A DNA stretch of 64,000 nucleotides from VAZQ01 sp963785745 (GTDB lineage: Bacteria; Pseudomonadota; Alphaproteobacteria; Rhizobiales; Xanthobacteraceae). The DNA lies in the NCBI GenBank assembly GCA_963785745.1, contig CAWAWR010000006.1:227907-291906 (forward strand), written 5' to 3'. Position 1 is the stretch's first letter; each line of letters opens with the position of its first letter. Position numbers and translations under genes: made by a program. The notes beneath the pieces are model-generated. The model made no database searches, had not been told where the DNA came from, and saw nothing but the letters and a program-made list of their open reading frames with translations. Below, in pieces: positions 7,180 to 16,014 of this stretch.

Positions 7180-8265
7180 ATGCCGCGGTCGACCCTGATG
7201 CTGACGAGCCTGACGATTGCGATGCTGGTTTCGCCGCTGGCGACGCCCGCTCCCGCCCTCGCCGATCCGGTCGCCGAGTTCTACGCCGGAAAGCAGATCA
7301 GGTTCATCATCCGCTCCGGTGTCGGCGGCAGCTACGATTCCTATTCGCGGCTGCTGGGCAAGCACATCGGCAAGCACATTCCGGGTAATCCCTCCGTCAT
7401 CCCGATCAACATGCCGGGCGGCGGCGGCATTCGCGCAGCGAACTACGTCGCCAAGATCGCGCCGCAGGACGGCACCATCCTCACCATCGTCAGCCAGGGC
7501 CTGCCGGTCGATCAGGCGCTCGGGCTCAACACCAGCTTCCAGGCGGACCTGCGCGACTTCCACTGGATCGGCAACATCAGCGCGTCGAACCAGGTGCTGG
7601 TGACGTGGCACACCTCGCGCACCAAGACCTTCGCCGACCTGATGGCGCGCGAGACTGTGATCGGCTCGAGCCAGGCGGGCTCGATCTCGGTGCAGATGCC
7701 GGCTGTGCTCAACAACATCGTCGGCACCAAGATCAAGATCGTCTTCGGCTATCCCGACGGCCGCGACATCAACCTCGCGATGGAGCGCGGCGAGGTCGAA
7801 GGCCGCGCCACCAATCCGTGGGCGAGCTACATCAGCACCGATCCACACTATGTCGAGAAGAAGCTGATCGTCCCGATCATCCAGATGGGGCTGATCAAGG
7901 ACCCTGATCTGCCCAACGTACCGCTGATGCGCGATCTCGCTCGCGCCGGCGCCGGTCAGGACATCCTCGATTTCATGTCGAAGGCGGTGACGGTCGGGCG
8001 TCCCATCGCGACCACGCCGGGCGTGCCGGCCGAACGCGTCGCGGCGCTGCGGCGCGCGTTCGACCTCGCGCTCAAGGATCCCGAATTCATCAAGGACGCT
8101 CGCACCCAGCGCGCCGAGCTTCAGCCGATGACCGGCGCGGAGCTCGAACAGGTGGTGCGGGACGTCATCGGCGCGCCCGCCGACCTGCGCGATCGGGTCA
8201 AAGCCGCGATCCAGCCGAAAGGCGCGAAGCAGTTGCCGGCCGGCAAAGATGGCTCGAAAGACTGA
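7180..8265 (+). CDS. Bug/TctC-family substrate-binding protein
   Basis: A 361-residue periplasmic binding protein of the Bug (TctC, tripartite tricarboxylate transporter) superfamily, in the branch that begins ADPVAEFYAGK. Signal peptide to about residue 29. Family features: IRSGVGGSYDSYSRLLGKHIG, then the conserved NMPGGGG loop that binds the ligand carboxylate, and PGVPAERVAALRRAF near the C-terminus. AGGTGG lies just before the ATG at 7180. No TctA or TctB membrane partner is nearby. The ligand is probably a carboxylate, but cannot be named. Confidence 0.85.
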   Translation: MPRSTLMLTSLTIAMLVSPLATPAPALADPVAEFYAGKQIRFIIRSGVGGSYDSYSRLLGKHIGKHIPGNPSVIPINMPGGGGIRAANYVAKIAPQDGTILTIVSQGLPVDQALGLNTSFQADLRDFHWIGNISASNQVLVTWHTSRTKTFADLMARETVIGSSQAGSISVQMPAVLNNIVGTKIKIVFGYPDGRDINLAMERGEVEGRATNPWASYISTDPHYVEKKLIVPIIQMGLIKDPDLPNVPLMRDLARAGAGQDILDFMSKAVTVGRPIATTPGVPAERVAALRRAFDLALKDPEFIKDARTQRAELQPMTGAELEQVVRDVIGAPADLRDRVKAAIQPKGAKQLPAGKDGSKD

Positions 8266-9069
8266 CTAGGGGCTTGCGCCGATCCGCAGCGCCCGCTCGA
8301 TCGGCACGGCGGATTCGGGGCCGAACCAGACATTGTAGATCTTGACGGCTTCGCCCGACGCTTCCATCGCCAGCAGCGCCCGATCGACGGCCTCTTTGAG
8401 CGCCGGCTCGTTCTTCGGCATTCCAAAACCGGCATTCCGCGCCTTTGAGAAATCCGCGATGAAGTGGAAGCGATCCATGTCCTTCTCACGGACGAGATTG
8501 GTCCGCAGCACCAGATTGTCCGCCACGAAGGCAATGAAGGTCTTGTTGCGCAGGCCGGCGAACGCACTCGCATAGCCGTCGAGATAGACGAATTTCGCAT
8601 CCGCGATGACTTCGCGGATGTTCTGGTCGCTGGTGCGGCCGGTCAGCACGCCAAAGGTGCCACCGTTCATTTGCTTGACCGACGTCAGGCCGGACGCCTT
8701 GTCCACGATCATGACCTGCGGTGAATTGAAGATGTCGAGGCTGAACGCCACGTCGCGTTCGCGCTCCGGCGTGCGCGTGAATGTGCTGGCAATAAGATCG
8801 ATCTTGCCGGCTTGCACCGCCTTGATCCGATCCGCCTCCCCGACCGGCAGCAACTCCAGTTTGACCCCGATCCGCTGCGCAATGCCTCGCACGAGGTCCA
8901 CGTCGTAGCCGACGATCTCGCTCCCGCGCTGGAAGGTGAAGGGCGGAATTGCGGTACTCACACCCACGACCAGCGTTCCACGCGCCTTGATGTCACCGAG
9001 GCGATCCGACGATGCGGCGGACGCCGGCAACAACAAGAGGCCTGAAAGGAGCCAACGCGCTATCCACAT
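8266..9069 (-). CDS. ABC transporter family-3 substrate-binding protein
   Basis: A 267-residue periplasmic amino-acid-type binding protein. Signal peptide to about residue 20; the mature protein starts with RLGDIKARGTLVVGVSTAIPPF and GYDVDLVRGIAQRIGVKLELL, the standard lobe-1 pattern, with IDLIASTFTRTPERERDVAFS as the ligand-contact region. It converges on the Bug gene with abutting stops (8265/8266). No permease or ATPase is adjacent. Ligand likely a polar amino acid, by family only. Confidence 0.85.
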   Translation of the reverse strand: MWIARWLLSGLLLLPASAASSDRLGDIKARGTLVVGVSTAIPPFTFQRGSEIVGYDVDLVRGIAQRIGVKLELLPVGEADRIKAVQAGKIDLIASTFTRTPERERDVAFSLDIFNSPQVMIVDKASGLTSVKQMNGGTFGVLTGRTSDQNIREVIADAKFVYLDGYASAFAGLRNKTFIAFVADNLVLRTNLVREKDMDRFHFIADFSKARNAGFGMPKNEPALKEAVDRALLAMEASGEAVKIYNVWFGPESAVPIERALRIGASP

Positions 9070-9168
9070 GTCACACCTGTTTGCTTTACGGCGTCTTCAG
9101 CGCACTCATTTTCCCATCATCATAGGGAAGTCCCCAGGTCTTGCCAGCGCGTCACGTTGCGGCAGCCG

Positions 9169-10131
9169 TCAGGGCAGCGTGAACACGATCAACTGATCAG
9201 TGACGCCGCGGCCCCCCGGCCCGAGCGCGCCACCGACGACGTAGACGGCATCACCGATCACCGCCACGCCGTGGCCGTGCCGCCCTTCCGGCATCGGCGC
9301 GAGCGTGCGCCACTGCCCGCTCTTCACGTCGTAGCCCTCGTTCTCGACAAACGTCGCCTTGCGGGTCTCACCGCCGATCACGAGGATCATGCCCCGGTAG
9401 GCTTCCGCGGCAACGCCGCTGCGCGGCGTCGGCAGCGGCGGGCCGGACGTCCACGCGTTTGTGCCGGGGTCGTAGATGTCGTGCCGCGCGGTCGGCTCGT
9501 CGGGCGTTGAGAGCCGCCCGCCGATCGCATGAATCCGTCCGTTCGCGGCCACCACGGCCAGGTGGTCGCGCGCGAGCGGCAGCGGCGCCGAAGCACTCCA
9601 TTGGCCGGTCGCGGGATCGTAGACGTCGTGCGTCGCGAGCAGATCGTTGTCGCGCAGGCGGCCGCCGATGACATGGATCTTGCCGTTGAGCGCGGCCACG
9701 CCGACCGCGGAGCGCGGCGCCTTCATCGGCACCAGCCGCCGCCATGTGTCGGTCGCCGGATCGTATTCCAGCGCGGCATCGGAGGCGCCCTGGTGCACCG
9801 CCCCGATGAAGCCGCCGAACGTGTAGAGCTTGTTATTGACCACCGCGACGCCGAGATGATCGAGCGGCTGCGGCATCGGCGCGCGCGAGCGCCAGCGATC
9901 GGTCGCCGGATCGTATTCATCGAGGCGGTCCATCGATTTGCCGTTCTGGCTGCCGCCGGGCGCGTAGAGCTTCCCGCCAATCGCAACGGCGGCGGCCTCG
10001 TTGGTGATGGTCGGGCGCGGCGCCTTCAACGTCCAGGTGCCAGGCGGCGCGGGCTGCGGATGGGCCGGTGCGGCAAACGCCAGCCCGATCAGGAGGCCAG
10101 CCGCGGCAAGTGGAATGCGCATTCCTCGCAC
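9169..10131 (-). CDS. Exported Kelch-repeat beta-propeller protein
   Basis: A 320-residue secreted protein of about six Kelch repeats; each has GG and a Y-D-P-A-T-x-x-W ending, for example EYDPATDRW, EYDPATDTW, VYDPATGQW and IYDPGTNAW, a full beta-propeller. Signal peptide IPLAAAGLLIGLAFAAPAHPQ. I place the start at GTG 10131 because GGGGAGG lies 7 bases upstream; the ATG three codons later has AGGA touching it. Divergent from the class III dehydrogenase gene (88 bases between starts). Likely a binding or scaffold role in the periplasm. Confidence 0.8.
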   Translation of the reverse strand: MRGMRIPLAAAGLLIGLAFAAPAHPQPAPPGTWTLKAPRPTITNEAAAVAIGGKLYAPGGSQNGKSMDRLDEYDPATDRWRSRAPMPQPLDHLGVAVVNNKLYTFGGFIGAVHQGASDAALEYDPATDTWRRLVPMKAPRSAVGVAALNGKIHVIGGRLRDNDLLATHDVYDPATGQWSASAPLPLARDHLAVVAANGRIHAIGGRLSTPDEPTARHDIYDPGTNAWTSGPPLPTPRSGVAAEAYRGMILVIGGETRKATFVENEGYDVKSGQWRTLAPMPEGRHGHGVAVIGDAVYVVGGALGPGGRGVTDQLIVFTLP

Positions 10132-10219
10132 TGTATGCCTCCCCGTATTTTCTTGCTTGAGATCGAGCATAGTCGCGACGACAATCGCCTCCAATAGCGG
10201 ACTTCACAGGAGATCGACT

Positions 10220-11347
10220 ATGGACGTACGCGCGGCGCTTGCAGTCGCGGCCGGCAAGCCGCTCGAAGTCACGACGGTTCAGCTCGAAGGTCCGAAGGCC
10301 GGCGAGGTGATGGTCGAGATCAAGGCGACCGGCATCTGCCACACCGACGAGTTCACGCTGTCGGGCGCCGACCCGGAGGGGCTGTTCCCCGCGATCCTGG
10401 GTCACGAGGGCGCCGGCGTCGTGGTCGAGGTCGGCCCCGGCGTCACGTCGGTCAAGAAGGGCGACCACGTCATCCCGCTCTACACCCCCGAATGCCGGCA
10501 GTGCCCGTCCTGCCTCTCGCGCAAGACCAATCTCTGCACCGCGATCCGCGCGACGCAGGGCCAGGGCGTGATGCCGGACGGCAGCTCGCGCTTCTCGATC
10601 GGCGGCAAGAAGCTCCACCACTATATGGGCTGCTCGACCTTCGCCAATTTCACCGTGCTGCCCGAGATCGCGGTCGCGAAAATCCGCGAGGACGCCCCGT
10701 TCGACAAGGTCTGCTATGTCGGCTGCGGCGTGACGACGGGCATCGGCGCGGTGCTCAACACCGCCAAGGTCGAGCCCGGCGCGAAGGCGGTCGTGTTCGG
10801 GCTCGGCGGCATCGGGCTCAACGTCATCCAGGGGCTGCGGCTCGCCGGCGCCGACATGATCATCGGCGTCGACATCAACAACGACAAGAAGTCGTGGGGC
10901 GAGCGCTTCGGCATGACGCATTTCGTCAATGCCAAAGAAGCCGGCGCCGACCTCGTCGCGCATCTCGTCAACATGACCAAGCAAGGCGCCGACCAGATCG
11001 GCGGCGCCGACTATACCTTCGACTGCACCGGCAATGTCACGGTGATGCGCCAAGCGCTGGAATGCTCGCACCGCGGCTGGGGCGTCAGCGTGATCATCGG
11101 TGTCGCCGGCTCCGGCCAGGAGATCGCCACCCGCCCGTTCCAGCTCGTCACCGGCCGGGTCTGGAAAGGCACCGCCTTCGGCGGCGCGCGCGGCCGCACC
11201 GACGTGCCCAAGATCGTCGACTGGTACATGGACGGGAAGATCGAGATCGACCCGATGATCACCCATACGATGCCGCTTGCCGACATCAACAAGGGCTTCG
11301 ACCTGATGCATCAGGGCAAGAGCATCCGGAGCGTAGTGGTGTTCTGA
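10220..11347 (+). CDS. frmA: S-(hydroxymethyl)glutathione dehydrogenase / class III alcohol dehydrogenase
   Basis: Zinc- and NAD-dependent enzyme, 375 residues (usual for the family), oxidising the formaldehyde-glutathione adduct and also reducing S-nitrosoglutathione. Catalytic zinc ligands are in GICHTDE and LGHEGAG, and a later Cys in YVGCGVTTGIGAV; the structural zinc is held by the four cysteines in CRQCPSCLSRKTNLC. The NAD loop is FGLGGIGLNVIQG, ending with D in GVDINNDK. AGGAGA precedes the ATG. The usual partner frmB (S-formylglutathione hydrolase) is not in the window. It converges, 33 bases apart, on a globin gene, which fits a nitric-oxide or formaldehyde stress setting. Confidence 0.93.
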   Translation: MDVRAALAVAAGKPLEVTTVQLEGPKAGEVMVEIKATGICHTDEFTLSGADPEGLFPAILGHEGAGVVVEVGPGVTSVKKGDHVIPLYTPECRQCPSCLSRKTNLCTAIRATQGQGVMPDGSSRFSIGGKKLHHYMGCSTFANFTVLPEIAVAKIREDAPFDKVCYVGCGVTTGIGAVLNTAKVEPGAKAVVFGLGGIGLNVIQGLRLAGADMIIGVDINNDKKSWGERFGMTHFVNAKEAGADLVAHLVNMTKQGADQIGGADYTFDCTGNVTVMRQALECSHRGWGVSVIIGVAGSGQEIATRPFQLVTGRVWKGTAFGGARGRTDVPKIVDWYMDGKIEIDPMITHTMPLADINKGFDLMHQGKSIRSVVVF

Positions 11348-11380
11348 CCACACGCATACCGATAGCTTGCGTGGAATGAT

Positions 11381-11818
11381 CTAGCCGGCGGCGGCCGACT
11401 TTGCCGACGGCGCGCCGTTCGCGGCGTTGCGCATCACTTGCGCGACCGTTCCGTAGAGCGCGCCCCAGGCGTCGCGGGCCGCGGGCGTGAACGCAGGGCC
11501 GAGAATCCGCTCGAGCGTCCACAACAGCGCAGCGCCGACGTCGTCGTAGTGCTTGTCGCGCACGCCGTATTGGACATGCCGCAAGGCCAACGCTTCGAGC
11601 ATCGAAACCAGCGACGCCATATCGCGCAAGCTGCCAATCGCGAGCGCGAGCGTGTCCATCAGCTTTTGCGACTGGGCATCGATGTCGGAGCGGAACATCG
11701 CACGAGTATCGGGAGCGATGGAAAAAAGCCGCTCGTAGAACAGCCGGCCGGTTTCTTGCTTGTGGTTCACAGCCTGCGCGAACGTCAGACGGATCAGCTG
11801 CACTTGCTCGGGTGTCAT
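11381..11818 (-). CDS. Bacterial haemoglobin-like globin
   Basis: A 145-residue single-domain globin of the Vitreoscilla haemoglobin type. Key positions are visible: Phe42 at CD1 (AMFRSD), Gln51 at the distal E7 place and His81 as the proximal F8 ligand in LALRHVQYGV, followed by the G/H-helix segment HYDDVGAALLWTLERILG. The C-terminal tail after residue 130 is Ala/Ser/Lys rich. It would bind O2 or NO; there is no reductase domain, so it would need an external reductase. Third gene of a leftward run, 18 bases after the chemoreceptor gene. Confidence 0.88.
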   Translation of the reverse strand: MTPEQVQLIRLTFAQAVNHKQETGRLFYERLFSIAPDTRAMFRSDIDAQSQKLMDTLALAIGSLRDMASLVSMLEALALRHVQYGVRDKHYDDVGAALLWTLERILGPAFTPAARDAWGALYGTVAQVMRNAANGAPSAKSAAAG

Positions 11819-11836
11819 GGCCGCCTCATCGAAATG

Positions 11837-13297
11837 TTACGCCTGCGCCGCGTGAATTTCCTTGGCAAACGCCCCTACTCGCTCGCGGACCGTTTGGGTC
11901 TGGTTGGCGATTTGCGCCACCGCCGAGCTGATTTGCAGCACCTCGACCGAGGTTTCCCGGGCGATGTTCTCGATCTCGCCAACCGTGTAGCTGACCTGGG
12001 TCGCACTCGCGGCGGCGGCGCCGACATCGCCGGAAATCTGCCGTGCGGCGCCGGCCTGCTGCTCCACCGCCGACGCGATCAGCGCCGAGAAGCGGTCGAG
12101 CTCGCGGATCGTCTTGGAAATCCCTTCGATGGCCGTCACCGACCGGCTGGTTGTGGATTGCATCGCCTCGATCTTGGAGCTGATTTCCTGGGTGGCGCCC
12201 GCGGTTTGCGCCGCAAGCGCCTTGACCTCCTGGGCAACGACCGCGAAGCCGCGGCCGGCCTCGCCGGCGCGCGCCGCCTCGATCGTTGCATTGAGCGCGA
12301 GCAGGTTGGTCTGTCCGGCGATCGCTGTGATCAGCTCGGTGACCTTGCCGATCTCATGCGCAACCGCCGCCATTTCGTCGATCGTGGCGCTTGTCCGCTC
12401 GGCCTCATAGACCGCCTCGGCCGCGAGCCGCGACGACTGCGCCGCGTTGTCGCCGACATGCGCGATGGTGCGGGCAAGCTCCTCGCCGGCGTGCGCGGCG
12501 GAGCTCACTTTTCCGGAGGTCTCTTCGCACGTGGCCGATGCGGCAACGGCCTGGGCGCAGGCGCGCGTGGTGCCGACGCCGAGCTTGTTGGAATTCGTCT
12601 GCAAGGTCATGGCCGCCTTGTGAAGGATGGACACGGAATCCGCCATCTCGCTCTTGAATCGCTCAAGCAACTCGTCGGTTTGGCCGGCGCGTCTCGTGGT
12701 CGTTTCCAGATTCACGGTTTGCTGGCTGGCAAACCTTTCGAGCTCTTCCGCCGAATCTTCGGCGAGATGCCGTGCCTCATCGACTGCGGCGAACGCCCTG
12801 CGGATCGCGAGGCCGATAAAGATCAGCATCGCGGTTTCGATCACGACGGCAACGGCATGCACGGCCACGCGGAGATAGTTGGTCCCGCCCGGATAGACCG
12901 CGTCCGGAAGAATGGTGTTCAACCCGGCATGATGCAGAGCGATCAAACCCGCTGCCGCAACCAGGATGCGCCAATCGCAGAAACCCGACAGCATCGCGAG
13001 GACGACGAAGTAGTAGAAATGCATCTCCACTTGCCACGGGTGTCCGTTGAAGGCGAAGACCAGGAGCGACACTTGGCCGACGAGCGCGATTGCGACAGCA
13101 AATGCGATGGTCACGATCGGCCTGTGCAACCATTGCAACAAGGCCGGCGCCGCCGCCAAGGCGAGCGCCGCCAGGGTAAAGCTATACACATCCCTTCCCA
13201 AGGCCCAAGAAATCAGGGCCAACACCGGCACATGAATCAAAGCGAGGATCGTCAGCGCCGCCGCCACCGTGCGCTGAAATGATTCGAGGCTGGTCAT
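11837..13297 (-). CDS. Methyl-accepting chemotaxis protein with multi-pass membrane N-terminus
   Basis: A 486-residue chemoreceptor. Residues 1-168 form about six membrane helices with no periplasmic sensor loop; conserved-looking histidines are at 86 (GHPWQ), 93 (EMHFYYF), 122-123 (LHHAGLN) and 147. The cytoplasmic part has a helical linker and the signalling hairpin with GRGFAVVAQEVKALAAQT. There is no PAS or HAMP domain that I can see. The start ATG overlaps the upstream gene's stop (ATGA), so the two are translationally coupled. The globin gene follows 18 bases later. The signal sensed is unknown; a membrane-embedded gas or redox sensor is a reasonable inference. Confidence 0.85.
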   Translation of the reverse strand: MTSLESFQRTVAAALTILALIHVPVLALISWALGRDVYSFTLAALALAAAPALLQWLHRPIVTIAFAVAIALVGQVSLLVFAFNGHPWQVEMHFYYFVVLAMLSGFCDWRILVAAAGLIALHHAGLNTILPDAVYPGGTNYLRVAVHAVAVVIETAMLIFIGLAIRRAFAAVDEARHLAEDSAEELERFASQQTVNLETTTRRAGQTDELLERFKSEMADSVSILHKAAMTLQTNSNKLGVGTTRACAQAVAASATCEETSGKVSSAAHAGEELARTIAHVGDNAAQSSRLAAEAVYEAERTSATIDEMAAVAHEIGKVTELITAIAGQTNLLALNATIEAARAGEAGRGFAVVAQEVKALAAQTAGATQEISSKIEAMQSTTSRSVTAIEGISKTIRELDRFSALIASAVEQQAGAARQISGDVGAAAASATQVSYTVGEIENIARETSVEVLQISSAVAQIANQTQTVRERVGAFAKEIHAAQA

Positions 13298-13647
13298 TTT
13301 TTTTCTTGCGAGGCTGACGTCAGCGCGAGACACGCTGCGATGATGCGAGGATCGACGATGAACAGTGCGCCCGCGTCCTTGACCCGCCTGATGTAGTCGG
13401 CGCTGTCAGGCTCCACGACCACGATAAAGGACGGACCGCCATAGCGGATGAACCGGCCTCCGGCTGACACGGCGCGCGTAAATGCGTCCCCGGCATCCGT
13501 CCACGGCGAGAAGACTACGCCCACGGCGTCCGACGAATGGCTCGGCTCGAGACCGACGCGAGCGATGGCGAAGGTGCTGATCAGCGCAAAGGCGGCAATG
13601 GCCGTACCTTCAATGATGCGGCTCAAACGCGGTGGATTGCTTTGCAC
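13294..13647 (-). CDS. Small membrane protein coupled to chemoreceptor
   Basis: A 117-residue protein with one membrane helix near the N-terminus (GTAIAAFALISTFAIARVGL) and a soluble domain with VGVVFSPWTDAGDAFTRAV, GGPSFIVVVEPDS and IRRVKDAGALFIVDP. The C-terminal half looks like a small alpha/beta domain facing the periplasm. I do not recognise the family. It is the first gene of a three-gene run with the chemoreceptor (ATGA overlap) and the globin, which suggests a role in the same sensing process. Confidence 0.75.
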   Translation of the reverse strand: MQSNPPRLSRIIEGTAIAAFALISTFAIARVGLEPSHSSDAVGVVFSPWTDAGDAFTRAVSAGGRFIRYGGPSFIVVVEPDSADYIRRVKDAGALFIVDPRIIAACLALTSASQEKK

Positions 13648-13779
13648 GACTGTTTGTACTGCCCGCGTTTAACAGGCTTCCACTGTAACTTTGTTGGGTT
13701 AACAGAAACTTGACGCGTTCACGTCATGCGTGCATGGCGCACATCCGACGGCACAATTTGCAACGACGACGTGCCGGGG

Positions 13780-14808
13780 TCAGTCGGTGCGGACCGCCTG
13801 TTTGACGCGCTCGACAACCGCCGGCGACGCGGACGAGAGGCGGGCGATGAACTGCTCCACCTCCTCTCCGGTCATTGGCGAGATATCGATCTGGGTCTTC
13901 TGCGCGTCGGCGATGAATTGCGGGTCCTTCATGGCAGCGAGCAGCGCGGCGCGCAGCGCATTGCGGCGTGCGTCCGGCGTGCCGGGCGGCGACAGATAGA
14001 TCCGTCCGAGCGCCTGCGTCCCGAAGATCAGGCCGTAGGTCTGCCGGTCGCCTTCCGTCTTGGCATAGTCGTCGACATGCGGGACGCCCTTGAGGTTGTC
14101 CTGCTTGCGGCCCGAAAGCTGGATCACCGGCCGAAATTCGCCCGAGTTGTAGACGTCGGCCCATGACGACATGATGGTGGACATCGGCAGTCCGCAAATG
14201 CCGTGTACCTCGTCGCGCGTGATCGCGATCTTGACGCTCGCCGAGCCCTTGTAGCCGGACACGATCTTCATTTTCGCGCCGAGCAGGTTCCTGATCGCCG
14301 CCGCCGACTTCACCAGCGGGCCGGTCGCGCCGGTTGCGCCCCAGACCGTCTCCTGCTTGAGCATGTCCTCGAATTTCGCGATGCCGGAGGACTTGGAGAT
14401 TCCGCACACCGCGACGCTCTCCTCCATGTTGCCGATCCAGGCGAACTTCGCGGCCTCGAACCTCGCGGCGTTGTTGCCCATCAACGGCTCGAACGGGATG
14501 GTGTGCACGAAGGTGGCCATCACCGTGCCGTCCTTGGGCGCGACGTTGTAGAGCCAGTTGGCGGCGGTGAGCCCGCTGGCGCCCACCATGTTCTGCACGA
14601 CGATGTTCGGATTGCCCGGGATGTGACGTCCGAGGTGACGCGCCAGCACCCGCGCATAGATGTCGAAGCCGGTCGCGGCTTCGTGGCCGACAACGATGTT
14701 GACCGACTTGCCCTTGTAGAAATCCGAGATCTCGTCGGCCGAAGCCGGGACAGTCACGCCCGCCGCCAGCAACACGCCTGCAGCAATGGCTCGCTTGGTG
14801 TTCCTCAT
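13780..14808 (-). CDS. Bug/TctC-family substrate-binding protein (paralogue A)
   Basis: A 342-residue periplasmic protein of the same Bug branch as the gene at 7180 (EISDFYKGKSVNIVVGHEAATGFDIYARVLARHLG pattern, given here in parts). The NMVGASG loop replaces NMPGGGG. Signal peptide to about residue 24. The ATG at 14808 is preceded by GAGGA; a GTG six codons upstream is less likely. It lies 30 bases downstream of a close paralogue; the two share ICGLPMST/ICGLPLST, RPVIQLSG, HVDDYAK and YLSPPGTPDARRNALR-type blocks. No TctA/TctB partner. Confidence 0.87.
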   Translation of the reverse strand: MRNTKRAIAAGVLLAAGVTVPASADEISDFYKGKSVNIVVGHEAATGFDIYARVLARHLGRHIPGNPNIVVQNMVGASGLTAANWLYNVAPKDGTVMATFVHTIPFEPLMGNNAARFEAAKFAWIGNMEESVAVCGISKSSGIAKFEDMLKQETVWGATGATGPLVKSAAAIRNLLGAKMKIVSGYKGSASVKIAITRDEVHGICGLPMSTIMSSWADVYNSGEFRPVIQLSGRKQDNLKGVPHVDDYAKTEGDRQTYGLIFGTQALGRIYLSPPGTPDARRNALRAALLAAMKDPQFIADAQKTQIDISPMTGEEVEQFIARLSSASPAVVERVKQAVRTD

Positions 14809-14838
14809 GATATCCTCGTGTCTCACTTTGGTTCTATC

Positions 14839-15861
14839 TCATTCCGCGCGCAGCGCCCGCTTCGATCGCTCGATGACGGCCGGTGACGACGCGGATACGC
14901 GCGCGATGAAGGTCTCGACCTCGGCACCGCTTGAAGGATTGATGTCGATCTGGGTCTTGGCGGCATCGGCAAGGAATTGCGGATCGCTCATCGCCGCCGC
15001 CAGCGCGGAACGCAACGCATCGCGCCGGTCGGTGGGCAATGCGGGCGGCGAGACGTAGAACCGGCCGAGCGCCTGCATCCCGAAGATCAGGCCGAAGACC
15101 TGCAGGTCCTCCGGCGACTTGGCGTAGTCATCTACATGCGGGACCGACTTCAGGTCGGGATGCTTCTTGCCGCTGAGCTGGATGACCGGCCGGAAGTTGC
15201 CGGACTCGTAGTCGTCGCGCCAATGCGACGTGATGGTCGACAGCGGCAGCCCGCAGATGCCGTGCACCTCGCCGCGGTTGAGCGCGATCTTCACGTCGGC
15301 GGAGCCTTTGTAGCCGGATACGATCCGATACTTTGCGCCGAGCAGGTTCTTCACCGCCAGCGCGAACTTTCCGAACGTCCCGGTCTGAGCGGTGGCGCCG
15401 AAGATCGTTTCCTTGACCAGGAGGTCGTCGAACCTGGCAATGCCGGACGCCTTGGTGACGCCGCAGGTGCCGGCGCTCTCGTCCATGTTGCCGATCCAGG
15501 TGAACTTTGCCGGCTCGAAGCGCGCGGCCGGGTTGCCGAGGATCGGCTCGCCGATCGGCGACGCCGAGAACGTCGCCACCACCGTGCCGTCCCGGGGCGC
15601 GATATTGTAGAGCCAGTTCGAGGCGATCATGCCGGCGGCGCCGACCATGTTCTGCACCACGATCGCCGGATGGCCCGGGATATGGCGGCCGAGATGTCGC
15701 GCCAGTACGCGGCCGTAGACGTCGTATCCGCTGCCGACCTCGTGGCCGACCACCAGCGACACGGTCTTGCCCTTGTAGAACTCGGCGACCGGATCGGCTG
15801 CGGCCGGCGCGGACGCACAGCACGCGGCAACGGCCAGCAGCAATTTCTGTCGCAAGGTCAT
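14839..15861 (-). CDS. Bug/TctC-family substrate-binding protein (paralogue B)
   Basis: A 340-residue partner of the preceding tandem duplicate. Signal peptide KLLLAVAACCASAPAAADP, then VAEFYKGKTVSLVVGHEVG, NMVGAAG loop, FTWIGNMDESAGTCG and HVDDYAKSPEDLQVFGLIFG. The two proteins align along their whole length with many identical blocks, so they came from a local duplication; different ligand loops (NNAARFEAAKFAWIG versus NPAARFEPAKFTWIG) are also nearly the same. Probably the first gene of the pair's transcript. Ligand unknown; no transporter membrane subunits are nearby. Confidence 0.87.
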   Translation of the reverse strand: MTLRQKLLLAVAACCASAPAAADPVAEFYKGKTVSLVVGHEVGSGYDVYGRVLARHLGRHIPGHPAIVVQNMVGAAGMIASNWLYNIAPRDGTVVATFSASPIGEPILGNPAARFEPAKFTWIGNMDESAGTCGVTKASGIARFDDLLVKETIFGATAQTGTFGKFALAVKNLLGAKYRIVSGYKGSADVKIALNRGEVHGICGLPLSTITSHWRDDYESGNFRPVIQLSGKKHPDLKSVPHVDDYAKSPEDLQVFGLIFGMQALGRFYVSPPALPTDRRDALRSALAAAMSDPQFLADAAKTQIDINPSSGAEVETFIARVSASSPAVIERSKRALRAE

Positions 15862-16014
15862 CGTTCTTCCGAATGGGCGGGCCCGGCCAGCGTGATGATC
15901 CGGCGACAGCCCGCAGCCTTGGACTATAGGTGCGAAAGCCCCCAGAAAGGGTGGCGCAAATAGCCACAGGGAATGACCGGCCGCAACGCCGCGGTTACGC
16001 CTCAGGCGCTTGTT

